From contig NZ_CABVQC010000020.1 of the NCBI RefSeq assembly GCF_902499175.1, positions 52,227 to 116,226 on the forward strand: DNA of 64,000 bases. Direction: 5' to 3'. Shown here in pieces: positions 27,905 through 36,859 of this stretch. The stretch's first letter is position 1; each line of letters opens with the position of its first letter. Both the position numbers and the translations under genes were made by a program. Source of the DNA: Burkholderia aenigmatica (GTDB lineage Bacteria; Pseudomonadota; Gammaproteobacteria; Burkholderiales; Burkholderiaceae). A model generated the notes under the pieces. That model ran no database searches and had not been told where the DNA came from. It saw nothing but the letters and a program-made list of their open reading frames with translations.

Positions 27905-29833
27905 TCAGAACGTATAACTCACCTTCCCGAACGCCGTCCGCCCGAGCGTGTTGTACCCATACGCGGTCATGTACTGCCGATCGAACAGATTCGACACCGT
28001 CGCCGACACGGTCAGGTGCGAATTGATCCGATACGAAGCACGCAGGCCCACCGTCAGATACGACGGCAGATAGGTCGAGTTCGCCGGATCGTCGAACGTC
28101 GTCCCGCCATAAAGCAGCGACGCCCCCGTGCTCAACGCATGCAGATGCAGTTCGTCCCACGTGTGGTCGATGTTGAGGCTGACCGTCTGGCGCGGCCGAC
28201 GGTTGAGCCACGAGTCGTTGGTCTCGTCCTGCGGATTCAGGATCCCGACCGCGACGCTCACCGGCGTCGAGCGGCCGATCGTCCCCTTGTACGACAGGTC
28301 GATCCCGCGAATATGCGCGCGACCGATGTTCATCGGTGAGAACGTCGCCGGGTTGTACGCGATCAGGTTGGTGACCCGCGTGTCGTAGATCGCCGCCGTG
28401 AACGTGCCGTACGACGTGTTCGCATCGACCGCAGCCTCGACCGACGTGTTGCGTTCCGGGCTGAGATTCGGATTGCCGTAGCCGGGGTAATACAGATCGT
28501 TGAACGTCGGCAGCCGGAACGCATTGCCGTACGACACGCGGGCCGTGTACACCGGCGTGATCGCCCAGGACAGCGCCGCGTTACCCGTATTCACCGACTG
28601 CCCGGCGATGATTTCATGACGCCCCGCGAGGAACATCGTCACGCTGCCAAGCGTCGCGGACTGGTGCAGCGAGAACGCGGAATCGTTGCGCGTCGGCACG
28701 CCGTTCGGAGCGTCGACCGGCAGGAACGCCTGCTCGCGCGTGAAGTCGTACGCGAGCTTGGTCTCGCCCGACAGCGGCAGCCCGAACAGATGGAATCCGC
28801 GCTCCTGATGCGTCAACGACGTCGACGTGCTGATGCGTTGCGAATTGATCTGGTCGGTCGGGATGGTCGGATCGCTTGCATAGAGGAACTGGCGATCGTT
28901 CGAATAACCGAAGGACTGGTCGAACTGCGTGTCCGGCGTGATATCGAGGTGGAACGCGATACCGGTCGTCAGCTGATGATCGAACTGGCGGTTCGCATAG
29001 CCGCTGTTGTCGTAGGACAGATCGGAGCGGTGATACAGCGCGAACGTCGAGATCGACCAGTTGTCGCGCGCGTAGCCGAGGCGCGCGTCGAGATCCTGCG
29101 CGTGGTACGGGTTGCGGCCGTCCTCATGACCGTACGCGAACGGCCGCGTCGCATCGATGCCGGCCGTGTTGTACGAGTGCAGGCCGAGCGAGTAGGTGAG
29201 CCCGCCGAGCGCGGCGAGCGGCCCGGTCGACGGCACCGTGCCCGACGTGCGGAGCTGCGTGTCGAACGTCTTGTTCGACCCGCCGCCGAACGACACGGTG
29301 GTCTGGTTCGGCTGGTTGCCGGCGCGGCGCGTGAAGAGCTGCACGACGCCGCCCATCGCGTTGGCGCCGAACGACGCGGCGGCCGGCCCCGAAATCACTT
29401 CGACACGTTCGAATGCTTCGGTCGGCAGGTCGGACCACGGCGCGATGCCGGTGGTCGACGAGCCGATCCGGATGCCGTCGATGAACACGGCAACCTGGCT
29501 TGCCGACGAGCCGCGGATGCTGACCGACGCGGACGAACCCGGGCCGCCGTTCTGCGAGACGGTCACGCCGGGCAGCGTCGCGAGCGCTTGCGTGATGCTA
29601 GGGTCGCTCGGCGACAGCCGGTCGAGATCGGTACGCGTCAGGACCTGGGTCGTCGCATAGCGCTGGTCGAACGACTCGGGCAGCCGCCGCGTGTCGGTCA
29701 CGTTGATCGTCGGCAGGTCGGTGCCTTCGGCGGCCGGGGCCGGTTGCGACGCCGCGGCGTCGCCGGCGGCGTGGGCGAGGGGCGACAGGAGCGCGGTCGC
29801 GGCGGACGTGGCAAGGAGGTGTCGAATCTTCAT
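27905..29833 (-). CDS. btuB: TonB-dependent vitamin B12 receptor, BtuB-like
   Basis: 642 residues from ATG 29833. Signal peptide MKIRHLLATSAATALLSPLAHA, then a plug domain (QALATLPGVTVSQNGG, SVSIRGSSASQVAVFIDGIRI) and a 22-strand barrel ending in aromatic FGKVSYTF. Length fits BtuB. The decisive evidence is a cobalamin riboswitch on the same strand at 30193-30350, which in this group shuts off B12 uptake when the vitamin is plentiful. It imports cobalamin across the outer membrane with TonB energy. No other B12 gene is adjacent in the window. Confidence 0.9.
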   Translation of the reverse strand: MKIRHLLATSAATALLSPLAHAAGDAAASQPAPAAEGTDLPTINVTDTRRLPESFDQRYATTQVLTRTDLDRLSPSDPSITQALATLPGVTVSQNGGPGSSASVSIRGSSASQVAVFIDGIRIGSSTTGIAPWSDLPTEAFERVEVISGPAAASFGANAMGGVVQLFTRRAGNQPNQTTVSFGGGSNKTFDTQLRTSGTVPSTGPLAALGGLTYSLGLHSYNTAGIDATRPFAYGHEDGRNPYHAQDLDARLGYARDNWSISTFALYHRSDLSYDNSGYANRQFDHQLTTGIAFHLDITPDTQFDQSFGYSNDRQFLYASDPTIPTDQINSQRISTSTSLTHQERGFHLFGLPLSGETKLAYDFTREQAFLPVDAPNGVPTRNDSAFSLHQSATLGSVTMFLAGRHEIIAGQSVNTGNAALSWAITPVYTARVSYGNAFRLPTFNDLYYPGYGNPNLSPERNTSVEAAVDANTSYGTFTAAIYDTRVTNLIAYNPATFSPMNIGRAHIRGIDLSYKGTIGRSTPVSVAVGILNPQDETNDSWLNRRPRQTVSLNIDHTWDELHLHALSTGASLLYGGTTFDDPANSTYLPSYLTVGLRASYRINSHLTVSATVSNLFDRQYMTAYGYNTLGRTAFGKVSYTF

Positions 29834-30192
29834 GAGGCTGTCGTTGTTGTCGGGCTGCGCATGCGTCGATCGTGAGCGGGCGGCGGGCAGCGCCGGTCTT
29901 GTTATCGGTGATCGGGTTATCGCGGGACCGAGCCCCGTGCGCCGTCGCTGTGGGCATCGGCGCGGCGCATGCCGGCGGGCGCGATCGAGATGGAACGGCA
30001 CGCGCGAGCAGGCGGGCCGTGCATGCCGGCGGCGTGCCGGCGCGACGCTTCCGGCGCGGAAGCGGATGCGGTAACAGTGGACATCGGGCGGATCCTGAGG
30101 TCGGGCCGTCCATGCAACGGGCGACCGCCAACGGCGGTGCCGAGCGCGCCGGGACACCCCGCCCGGTGCGGCTGCTTGGACCTCGGGTCGAT
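29834..30192 (-). other. long leader between riboswitch and btuB start
   Basis: About 360 bases of untranslated leader lie between the riboswitch aptamer and the receptor ATG. No gene was seen. GC-rich inverted segments around 30030-30060 could form the expression platform, but a specific switching hairpin was not assigned. Confidence 0.45.
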
Positions 30193-30350
30193 GGCAGGTC
30201 TCCTGGCTCGCGGGTCGTCATTCGTGCCGGCCTTCCCGGTTTCCCAGTGGCATGCAGTGGCACGGATTCGCCGCTCACAGTTGCGGGGGCAGCCGCAGAT
30301 TCGAGGTGGGGCCTCTCCTGCGTTCCCTTTTGATCCCATCCCTGGGAACC
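30193..30350 (-). ncRNA. cobalamin riboswitch (AdoCbl aptamer)
   Basis: Read on the minus strand, the conserved blocks come in order: AAAAGGGAA near 30333, GAATCTGCGGCTGCCCCCGC near 30298, CAACTGTGAGCGG, GCCACTGGGAAACCGGGAAG near 30255-30235, and the closing AGCCAGGAGACCTGCC at 30193-30208. These are the hallmarks of the AdoCbl class. The element precedes the BtuB-like receptor, its usual target. Confidence 0.95.
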
Positions 30351-30458
30351 ATCAGCGCGCAAGGGTAATGGCGTGCGTTCCGGCGCGTCAATTGTCCGGC
30401 CGCGCGGGGATGCGAAAAAACGTCATTACCGCGCAAAAAACTTTCGAAATCCTTTCTT

Positions 30459-31517
30459 TTATGCGTCGGCGCTGCGTTTCATGTCTGACGAAACGGGAGG
30501 GCACGCAGCGGTGCAATCGCGCCTGAACCGGCTCGGCGCGATACCCGTCCACCGGACGAACGCGCGGCGGAACGCTTCCTCGCCGCCGAATCCGAGATGG
30601 GCAGCGATCCGCGCGACCGCCCAGTCCGACTCGCGCAGCCAGCGTTGCGCGGCCTCGGCGAGACACTGCTCCCGCAGCGCTTGATAACCGCTTCCTTCGG
30701 CTACCAGCCGCCGCCGCAGCGTCGCCTCGCTGACGCCGAGCCATGCGGCCAGCTCGGCGAGCGCCGGCAACGCCTGCTCATGCGCGAGCGCGGCATCGAG
30801 AAAACCGCGCACCTGCTGCGCCCACGACACGACGGCCGGTGCCGCATCGATCAGACGAAACGGAAAATCGACGAGAAATGCGTCGAGCTCGGCCGGCTGC
30901 CGGATCACATGGCATTCGAGCCGCGCCGCATCGAATGCGAATCCATAGGTTTTGCGGCCGACCTCGACCGGCGCATTGAACAGCCCGAGCAGCGGCATCG
31001 CGTCGTCGCGGCGCGGATGGCCGAGCCACACGTCGATTGGCCGCAACGGCTGCCCGATCAGCCAGCCGAACAGCTGCAGATAGCAGAACAACCCGGTCAG
31101 GTCGACGAGGCACGCGGCCGGACTGCGCGTGCGGCGCAGCGAATCCATCCGGAACGTCGCGCGCCCGTCGCGCACCGCGAGCGACAGCGCGCCGGCGCGC
31201 GGCGTCAGCATCTCGCAGAATTCGCGTGCGCAGCGGATCGCGTCGGCCAGCGTCGCGCAGCTCAGCAGGCAGCGGCACATCAGGTCGACTTCGCGCTTGC
31301 GCATCGGCGGGTGGCCGTCGCCGCGCGCGACCTGCGCTTCGAGCCGTTCGATCGCGTCTCGGTACAGCGCGATGAAATCGCCCGACGTCGTCGCCGGTTG
31401 CGGCGGCTGTGCGTCGCGGTCGGCCGGCGGCGCGCCGCTGCGCGTGAGCTCGCTCAGCAGGCGTGCGCCGAGGCCCGGCAGGACGCGGCCTCGGGCCGGC
31501 ATGGCGCGCTGTTTCAT
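30459..31517 (-). CDS. AraC family transcriptional regulator
   Basis: 352 residues from ATG 31517. An N-terminal ligand domain of the 'Arabinose_bd' type, about 190 residues with LTGLFCYLQLFGWLIGQPL, precedes a C-terminal double helix-turn-helix: LAAWLGVSEATLRRRL and VARIAAHLGFGGEEAFRRAFVRWTG. This is the layout of OruR/ArgR-like activators. It is divergent from the 31684-35424 gene run with a 166-base gap, so it most likely controls those genes; the btuB riboswitch region lies downstream of it. Confidence 0.9.
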   Translation of the reverse strand: MKQRAMPARGRVLPGLGARLLSELTRSGAPPADRDAQPPQPATTSGDFIALYRDAIERLEAQVARGDGHPPMRKREVDLMCRCLLSCATLADAIRCAREFCEMLTPRAGALSLAVRDGRATFRMDSLRRTRSPAACLVDLTGLFCYLQLFGWLIGQPLRPIDVWLGHPRRDDAMPLLGLFNAPVEVGRKTYGFAFDAARLECHVIRQPAELDAFLVDFPFRLIDAAPAVVSWAQQVRGFLDAALAHEQALPALAELAAWLGVSEATLRRRLVAEGSGYQALREQCLAEAAQRWLRESDWAVARIAAHLGFGGEEAFRRAFVRWTGIAPSRFRRDCTAACPPVSSDMKRSADA

Positions 31518-31683
31518 GAGTTTCCCGATCTGAGCGTTGCGACAGGGGCGGGTGAGCGGGCCGATAGGGGTCCGGGAACCGTCACCACGCAAGAATGCTA
31601 TCCACGCCGACTGCCTTCGGCCTCGCCGGAACGGCGTAGGCCGGCGCGCATCCCTGTAACGAACGACCACGGACGACACGCGA

Positions 31684-32028
31684 ATGATCCAGATCGTAGA
31701 CGAAATCACGCTCGCGCCCGAGCGCATTCCCGACGTGCTTGCACTGCTGCGCGACCGTTACCTGCCGGGCCACGCGGCGCGCGGGCTGACGGCGGCCGGC
31801 CGCTGGGTATCGCCGCCCGTCGCGGTGCCGGGGCAGCCGAGCACGCTGTGGCTGACCTGGCACGTTGCCGACGCGCCGGCCTACTACCGGATGCGTGCGC
31901 TGACGGATGCCGACGTGGTCGGCTTCTGGATGGCCGTCGACGCGCTGTGCGACGTGCGCCGCCGCCATGTGATGACGGATGCCGATGCGCCGCTGCCCGC
32001 GCTGACGGAGGTCGATCATGCGGCATGA
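31684..32028 (+). CDS. small A/B-barrel-like protein of a catabolic operon
   Basis: 114 residues. Not confidently assigned. The opening IVDEITLAPERIPDVLALLRDRYLPG and the TLWLTWHV strand fit a ferredoxin-like dimeric alpha/beta barrel (NIPSNAP/EthD/Dabb superfamily), whose members are often small accessory or isomerase-like proteins in degradation gene sets. It is the first gene after the divergent AraC regulator, and its end overlaps the next start by 11 bases. Confidence 0.6.
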   Translation: MIQIVDEITLAPERIPDVLALLRDRYLPGHAARGLTAAGRWVSPPVAVPGQPSTLWLTWHVADAPAYYRMRALTDADVVGFWMAVDALCDVRRRHVMTDADAPLPALTEVDHAA

Positions 32029-32650
32029 CACGGCACAGGTATTCGTGTCGGCGGATCGCGACGCCGACGCCATCGAACGCGCGCTGCACGAAGCCGCGCA
32101 CGCACTGACGGGTGCGAAACGCGTGGCGCTGGCGCGGAATCTGGACGGCAGCTGGGGCGCGGGCGACTACACGCTCGACGTGCTGCGCGACGAGTCGGCG
32201 GCCGACGGCACGGCGGCTTTCGCCGCGCTGGCGCACCTGCCGGGCATCGCGCGCATCGATGGCGCCGGTTGCCGCGCGATCGGCGGCGGCCTGCGCGAAC
32301 CGGCGCTGCGCGACGGCGTGTGGCGCACGCTGATGCTGCGCGTGCGGCCGCAGGCGAGCGCAGCGCAGATTGCTGCGCTCGAACGCGAACTGCTGCAGAT
32401 GCCCGCGTTCATGCCGGGCATCCGCAATTGGCGCCTGAGCCGGATCGTGACGCCCGGCGTATGGACGCACGTGTGGCAGCAGGAATTCGCACACGTCGGC
32501 GATCTGCTCGGCGAATACCTGATGCATCCGTATCACTGGGGCTGGGTCGATCGCCGGTTCGATGCCGAAAGCCCCGACTGGACGGTCGATGCGATCTCGC
32601 ATGCGTTCTGTCCGCTCGCGTCGAGCCTGCTGGCCGAGACGGCGGCCTGA
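32018..32650 (+). CDS. Dabb-type alpha/beta-barrel protein
   Basis: 210 residues with ACGGAG before the ATG, overlapping the preceding gene by 11 bases. It contains two barrel-like halves; the second, WRTLMLRVRPQASAAQIAALERELLQMPAF...NWRLSR, matches the stress-responsive A/B-barrel (Dabb) family, with a histidine-rich EYLMHPYHWGWVD near the end. Function unknown; dimeric barrels of this type include enzymes acting on polyketides and aromatic compounds. Co-transcribed with the oxidoreductases that follow. Confidence 0.7.
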   Translation: MRHDTAQVFVSADRDADAIERALHEAAHALTGAKRVALARNLDGSWGAGDYTLDVLRDESAADGTAAFAALAHLPGIARIDGAGCRAIGGGLREPALRDGVWRTLMLRVRPQASAAQIAALERELLQMPAFMPGIRNWRLSRIVTPGVWTHVWQQEFAHVGDLLGEYLMHPYHWGWVDRRFDAESPDWTVDAISHAFCPLASSLLAETAA

Positions 32651-32694
32651 CGCGCAGCACACATCAAGCTGACAACAACCCTGGAGACACGAAG

Positions 32695-33687
32695 ATGCGA
32701 GCCCTGTTGATCGACCGCGTCGGTCATTCCGACGCCTTGCGGATGGCCGACGTGCCGGCACCGACGCCGGGCCCCGGCGACGTGCTGATCCGCGTGGCCT
32801 ACGCGGGCATCAATCCCGCCGACTGGAAATGCCGCGAAGGCTACCTCGGTGCTTTCATGCAATACACGTTTCCGTTCGTGATCGGCTTCGATGCGGCCGG
32901 TGTGGTCGAAGCGGTCGGCGACGGCGTCGACGGTTTCGCGCCCGGCATGCGCGTGTTCGCGCAGACCGACGTCGGGGCGGGACGCTGGGGCGCGTATGCG
33001 GAATTCGTTGCGGTGCGCCACGACTCGGTCGTGCGCGTGCCCGACGCGGTGAGCCTGGCGGAAGCCGCCACGGTGCCGACGCCTGCACTCGCCGCGTGGG
33101 CCGGCCTGTTCGACGACGGCGGGCTGCGAGCGGGCCAGACGGTGCTGGTGCACGGCGGCGCGGGCGCGGTCGGCACGTTCGCGATCCAGCTCGCGGTGCA
33201 GGCCGGCGCGCGCGTCGCGGCGACGTGTTCGGCGCGCAACCGCGCGACGGTCGAGTCGCTGGGCGCGGCGGCCAGCATCGACTATCGCGAGCAGGACATC
33301 GCCGCGGCGCTGCGCGCATGGGCGCCCGGCGGTGTCGACCTCGTGCTCGACGCGGTCGGCGGCGACACGCTGCCCGATGCGCTCGACCTGCTGGCACCGG
33401 GCGGCACGCTGGTCACCATCATGACGCTCGCGGCCGGCGATGCGGAGCGGCTGGCCGCGACGGCCGCCGAAGCCGCCCGGCGCGGCCTGCGCACCGCGAT
33501 GACCTATAGCCGGATGCCGAGCGGCGGCACGCTCGCCCGGATCGCGGAGCAGCTCGACAAGCGCGCACTGCGCGTGCCGCGTTTCGACCGTTTTCCGCTC
33601 GAACAGGCGGCCCGCGCACTCGATCTCGTTCAAACGGGCGAGGCGAGAACGAAGCTGGTGCTTCATGTTGCGGATATCGCCCGCTGA
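32695..33687 (+). CDS. zinc-independent NADPH:quinone oxidoreductase (MDR family)
   Basis: 330 residues; GGAGA before ATG 32695 (the frame is open upstream but that part belongs to another frame's gene). It begins MRALLIDRVGHSDALRM, has the GroES-like domain with AGINPADWKCREG, and a Rossmann domain HGGAGAVGTFAIQLA near residue 158. No structural-zinc cysteines are seen, so it belongs to the quinone-oxidoreductase/enoyl-reductase branch using NADPH. Its neighbours suggest reduction of an enone intermediate. Confidence 0.88.
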   Translation: MRALLIDRVGHSDALRMADVPAPTPGPGDVLIRVAYAGINPADWKCREGYLGAFMQYTFPFVIGFDAAGVVEAVGDGVDGFAPGMRVFAQTDVGAGRWGAYAEFVAVRHDSVVRVPDAVSLAEAATVPTPALAAWAGLFDDGGLRAGQTVLVHGGAGAVGTFAIQLAVQAGARVAATCSARNRATVESLGAAASIDYREQDIAAALRAWAPGGVDLVLDAVGGDTLPDALDLLAPGGTLVTIMTLAAGDAERLAATAAEAARRGLRTAMTYSRMPSGGTLARIAEQLDKRALRVPRFDRFPLEQAARALDLVQTGEARTKLVLHVADIAR

Positions 33688-33718
33688 GCGGCCCGCACGC
33701 ACATCACAGGAGACAACG

Positions 33719-34594
33719 ATGACCGACACCCGAACCGGCGTACTGGCCGGCAAGTGCGCGCTCGTGACGGGCGCAAGCCGCGGCATTGGCCGTGCGATCG
33801 CGCAGCGCCTCGCATCCGAAGGCGCGACCGTCGTCGTGACGGCGCGCAGCCTGACGCAATCGGCCACAACCGCCGGCACGCTCGCCGAAACGGTGGCGTT
33901 GATCGAGCAGGCCGGCGGCCGCGCGATCGCGCTTGCGGCCGACCTGTCGAACGCGGCCGAGCGCGATGCGCTCGTCGGGCGCGCGGCGCAGGCGGCCGGC
34001 GGCCTCGACATCCTCGTCAACAACGCGGGCGTGGCCGACTACGCCTGCGTCGACGCGATGCCGATGACGATGTTCGACACGACGGTCGAACACTATCTGC
34101 GCATCCCGTTCGCGCTGGCGCAGGCCGCGATCCCGCTGATGCGCGCACGCGGCGCCGGCTGGATCGTGAACGTCGGCTCGGTGACGGCGCTGCCGCCGCT
34201 GCGGCCGTTCGACGATTTCTCGCGTGCGGGCGGCGCGACCGTCTACGCGGCGGTGAAGGCGGCACTGTCGCGTTTCACGCAGGGGCTTGCGGCCGAACTC
34301 GAAGCCGACGGCATCGCCGTGAATCTCGTCGCGCCGAGCACGGCGATCCGCACGCCGGGCGCCGCGCGCTACATCCCCGAAGGCTATCCGACCGAGGACG
34401 TCGCGTATCTCGCCGAAACCGCGCTCGCGCTGTGCAGCCTGCCGGCGCGCGACCGCACGGGCCTCGTCACGCACAGCCTGCATTTCCCGGTCGCGCAGCA
34501 GCTCGCGGTGCGCTCGCTCGACGGCCGCACGGCGCTGCCGCCGCCGGTGATTCCCGCGTATGCGCATCCCCACATCGACCCGACAGGACACTGA
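33719..34594 (+). CDS. SDR family oxidoreductase
   Basis: 291 residues; AGGAGA eight bases before ATG 33719. Motifs: TGASRGIG, NNAGVADYA, Ser in NVGSVTALP and VYAAVK (YxxxK). An extended C-terminus of about 35 residues (TALPPPVIPAYAHPHIDPTG) goes beyond most classical SDRs and may reach the active site. It lies 31 bases after the quinone oxidoreductase gene and 5 bases before another SDR gene in the AraC-linked operon. Confidence 0.88.
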   Translation: MTDTRTGVLAGKCALVTGASRGIGRAIAQRLASEGATVVVTARSLTQSATTAGTLAETVALIEQAGGRAIALAADLSNAAERDALVGRAAQAAGGLDILVNNAGVADYACVDAMPMTMFDTTVEHYLRIPFALAQAAIPLMRARGAGWIVNVGSVTALPPLRPFDDFSRAGGATVYAAVKAALSRFTQGLAAELEADGIAVNLVAPSTAIRTPGAARYIPEGYPTEDVAYLAETALALCSLPARDRTGLVTHSLHFPVAQQLAVRSLDGRTALPPPVIPAYAHPHIDPTGH

Positions 34595-34599
34595 TTGAT

Positions 34600-35424
34600 A
34601 TGACGAATTCGATTCGCTTCGATGGCGGCACCGCCGTGATCACCGGCGCGGCCAGCGGCATCGGCAGCGGGCTCGCGCGCCACGCTGCCGGGCTCGGCAT
34701 GCGCGTCGTGCTGGCCGATCTAGACCCGGCGAAGCTCGACGCATTCGCGGCGACGCTCGACACCGACGTGCTCTGCGTGCCGACCGACGTCAGCCGGCCA
34801 GAAGCCGTCGACGCACTGGCGGAGGCCGCGTGGCAGCGCTTCGGCGGCGTAGACCTGCTGTTCAACAACGCGGGCGTGATGGCGACCGGCTTCAGCTGGG
34901 AAATCACGCCGGAACGCTTCGAGCGCAGCTTCGCGATCAACGTGCACGGCGTGCTGAACGGGATCCGCAGCTTCGTGCCGCGGATGCTCGAACGCAACGT
35001 GCCGGCGCGCATCGTGAATACCGCATCGGTCGGCGGGTTCCTGCCGAGCCCGCTGATGTCGCCCTATTCGGCGACGAAATTCGCGGTGGTCGCGCTGACT
35101 GAATCGTTGTACGGAGAACTGAAGATGCTGGGCGCGCCGGTCGGCGTGTCGTTGCTCGCGCCGGGCCCCGTGCAGTCGGGCATCTTCAACGACCCGTTCG
35201 GCGCGGCGCACGACCGGCCCGCGGTGCGCGGCTTCGTCGACACGATGCGCTCGATGCTGAACGCGCACGGACTCACGCCCGACGCGTTCGCCGAACGGGT
35301 GTTCGACGGCATTCGTGCAGGGCGCTACTGGTTGATTCCGCAACCGGAGACGATCGACGGCGCGCTGCAGCGGCGCACCGACGACATCCTCGCTTCACGC
35401 GATCCGTCGCTGCCGTCGTTCTGA
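34600..35424 (+). CDS. SDR family oxidoreductase
   Basis: 274 residues from ATG 34600. Motifs: TGAASGIG, NNAGVMATG, Ser in NTASVGGFL and YSATK. The C-terminal extension (FDGIRAGRYWLIPQPE...) is like that of SDRs grouped with cyclopentanol or beta-keto reductases. Last gene of the plus-strand run 31684-35424. It converges on a small secreted-protein gene. Confidence 0.88.
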   Translation: MTNSIRFDGGTAVITGAASGIGSGLARHAAGLGMRVVLADLDPAKLDAFAATLDTDVLCVPTDVSRPEAVDALAEAAWQRFGGVDLLFNNAGVMATGFSWEITPERFERSFAINVHGVLNGIRSFVPRMLERNVPARIVNTASVGGFLPSPLMSPYSATKFAVVALTESLYGELKMLGAPVGVSLLAPGPVQSGIFNDPFGAAHDRPAVRGFVDTMRSMLNAHGLTPDAFAERVFDGIRAGRYWLIPQPETIDGALQRRTDDILASRDPSLPSF

Positions 35425-35457
35425 GAGCCAGGCGCGGCAGCCGCGCCCGGCGCACCG

Positions 35458-35706
35458 TCACATGTGCGTGCCGGTGTGCGTGCGGCCGCTCGGGTCGCCG
35501 CCGCGATCGGGGGGCGTATTGTTCTGATCGATCTTCGCGAGCACGAAGCCGGCGTGCGGCAACGCGCCGGGCGAGCGGTGCGTCGCCTGCGCGACGGTGT
35601 CATGGGGCGATGCGGCGGGAAAACCGGATGACGTCACGCCCGGTTGAGCGAACGCCGAAAGGGAAGCAGCCGCCAGGGCGGCGGCGACGATCGCGTGCGT
35701 TTTCAT
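35458..35706 (-). CDS. small secreted protein, unknown
   Basis: 82 residues; AAGGAG six bases before ATG 35706. A clear signal peptide (MKTHAIVAAALAAASLSAFA) leaves a mature polar chain of about 62 residues rich in Pro, His, Gly and Thr, ending in RTHTGTHM. No cysteines. It looks like the short periplasmic proteins common in Burkholderia. No domain recognised. Confidence 0.7.
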   Translation of the reverse strand: MKTHAIVAAALAAASLSAFAQPGVTSSGFPAASPHDTVAQATHRSPGALPHAGFVLAKIDQNNTPPDRGGDPSGRTHTGTHM

Positions 35707-35823
35707 GGTGGCTCCTTCACGACTGACTGAGGGACAACGTAATCAGTCTAGGGCGCGAAACTTAACGCGGCGTGAAGGAACGGTGCGGCGCGTATGACGG
35801 AATATTCATGCGCGCCGCGATGT

Positions 35824-36798
35824 TCATGCGGATGCCGATACCAGCGCGCAGAAGGTCTCGAGATCGACGTTGCCGCCGCTGATCACCACGCCGACGCGCT
35901 TGCCCTGCAGCGCGTCCTTCATCCGTCGCGCGGCGGCGAACGACAGGCAGCCGGTCGGCTCGACCACAATCTTCATACGAGTCGCGAAGAAGCGCATGCA
36001 GTCGACCAGTTCCGCGTCCGTCGCGGTCAGGATGTCGTCGACGTCGCGGCGGATGATCGGGAACGTCAGGTTGCCGAGGTGCTGCGTCTGCGCACCGTCG
36101 GCAATCGTGCGCGGCGTGTCGATATGCACGATCGCGCCGGAACGGAACGATTGCTGGCCGTCGTTGCCGGCTTCCGGTTCGACACCGTAAAGCGTCGCGT
36201 GCGGCGACAGCGCGCGCGTGGCGAGCGCGGTGCCCGACAGCAGCCCGCCGCCGCCGAGCGGCGCGAATACCGCGTCGAGCGGGCCGACTTCGTCGAACAG
36301 TTCCTTGGCCGCCGTGCCCTGGCCGGCGATCACGTCCGGGTGATCGTAGGGCGGGATCAGCGTGAGCCCGTGCTGCGCCGCGAGATCGCGTCCGATCTGC
36401 TCGCGATCCTCGGTGTAGCGGTCGTAGGTCACGACATTGCCGCCGTAGCCGCGTGTCGCGGCTATCTTCGCGGCCGGCGCATCCTGCGGCATCACGATCG
36501 TCGCGGGAATGCCGAGCATGCGCGCCGACAACGCGATCGCCTGCGCATGGTTGCCGGACGAGAACGCGACGACGCCATTGCGGCGCTGCGTCGCGTCGAA
36601 GCGCGACAGCGCATTGAACGCGCCGCGGAACTTGAATGCGCCGATGCGCTGCAGGTTCTCGCACTTGAAGAACACCTGCGCGCCGAGCGCTTCGTCGATC
36701 GTCCGCGACGTCATCACCGGCGTGCGGTGCGCATGGCCTTCGAGGCGGGCCGCCGCGGCGGCAACGTCGTCGTACGTGGGGAGAGTCGGAGAGTTCAT
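35824..36798 (-). CDS. PLP-dependent threonine/serine (hydroxyaspartate) dehydratase
   Basis: 324 residues. Fold-type II PLP enzyme: the cofactor lysine is Lys56 in AFKFRGA, followed by SSGNHAQAIA and a phosphate-binding GGGGL near residue 185. Without a C-terminal ACT domain it is of the catabolic kind. The close match to threo-3-hydroxyaspartate ammonia-lyase/serine racemase types (TPVMTSRTIDEALGAQVFFKCE) makes these the best guesses. It lies 61 bases downstream of a DauR-like regulator, supporting a hydroxyaspartate or D-amino-acid role. Confidence 0.88.
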   Translation of the reverse strand: MNSPTLPTYDDVAAAAARLEGHAHRTPVMTSRTIDEALGAQVFFKCENLQRIGAFKFRGAFNALSRFDATQRRNGVVAFSSGNHAQAIALSARMLGIPATIVMPQDAPAAKIAATRGYGGNVVTYDRYTEDREQIGRDLAAQHGLTLIPPYDHPDVIAGQGTAAKELFDEVGPLDAVFAPLGGGGLLSGTALATRALSPHATLYGVEPEAGNDGQQSFRSGAIVHIDTPRTIADGAQTQHLGNLTFPIIRRDVDDILTATDAELVDCMRFFATRMKIVVEPTGCLSFAAARRMKDALQGKRVGVVISGGNVDLETFCALVSASA

Positions 36799-36859
36799 GG
36801 GATGCCCGTGGGTCGTTGAAATCGTTCAGCAGGAAAGCAGCGCGTGCCACGCGCTTGCG

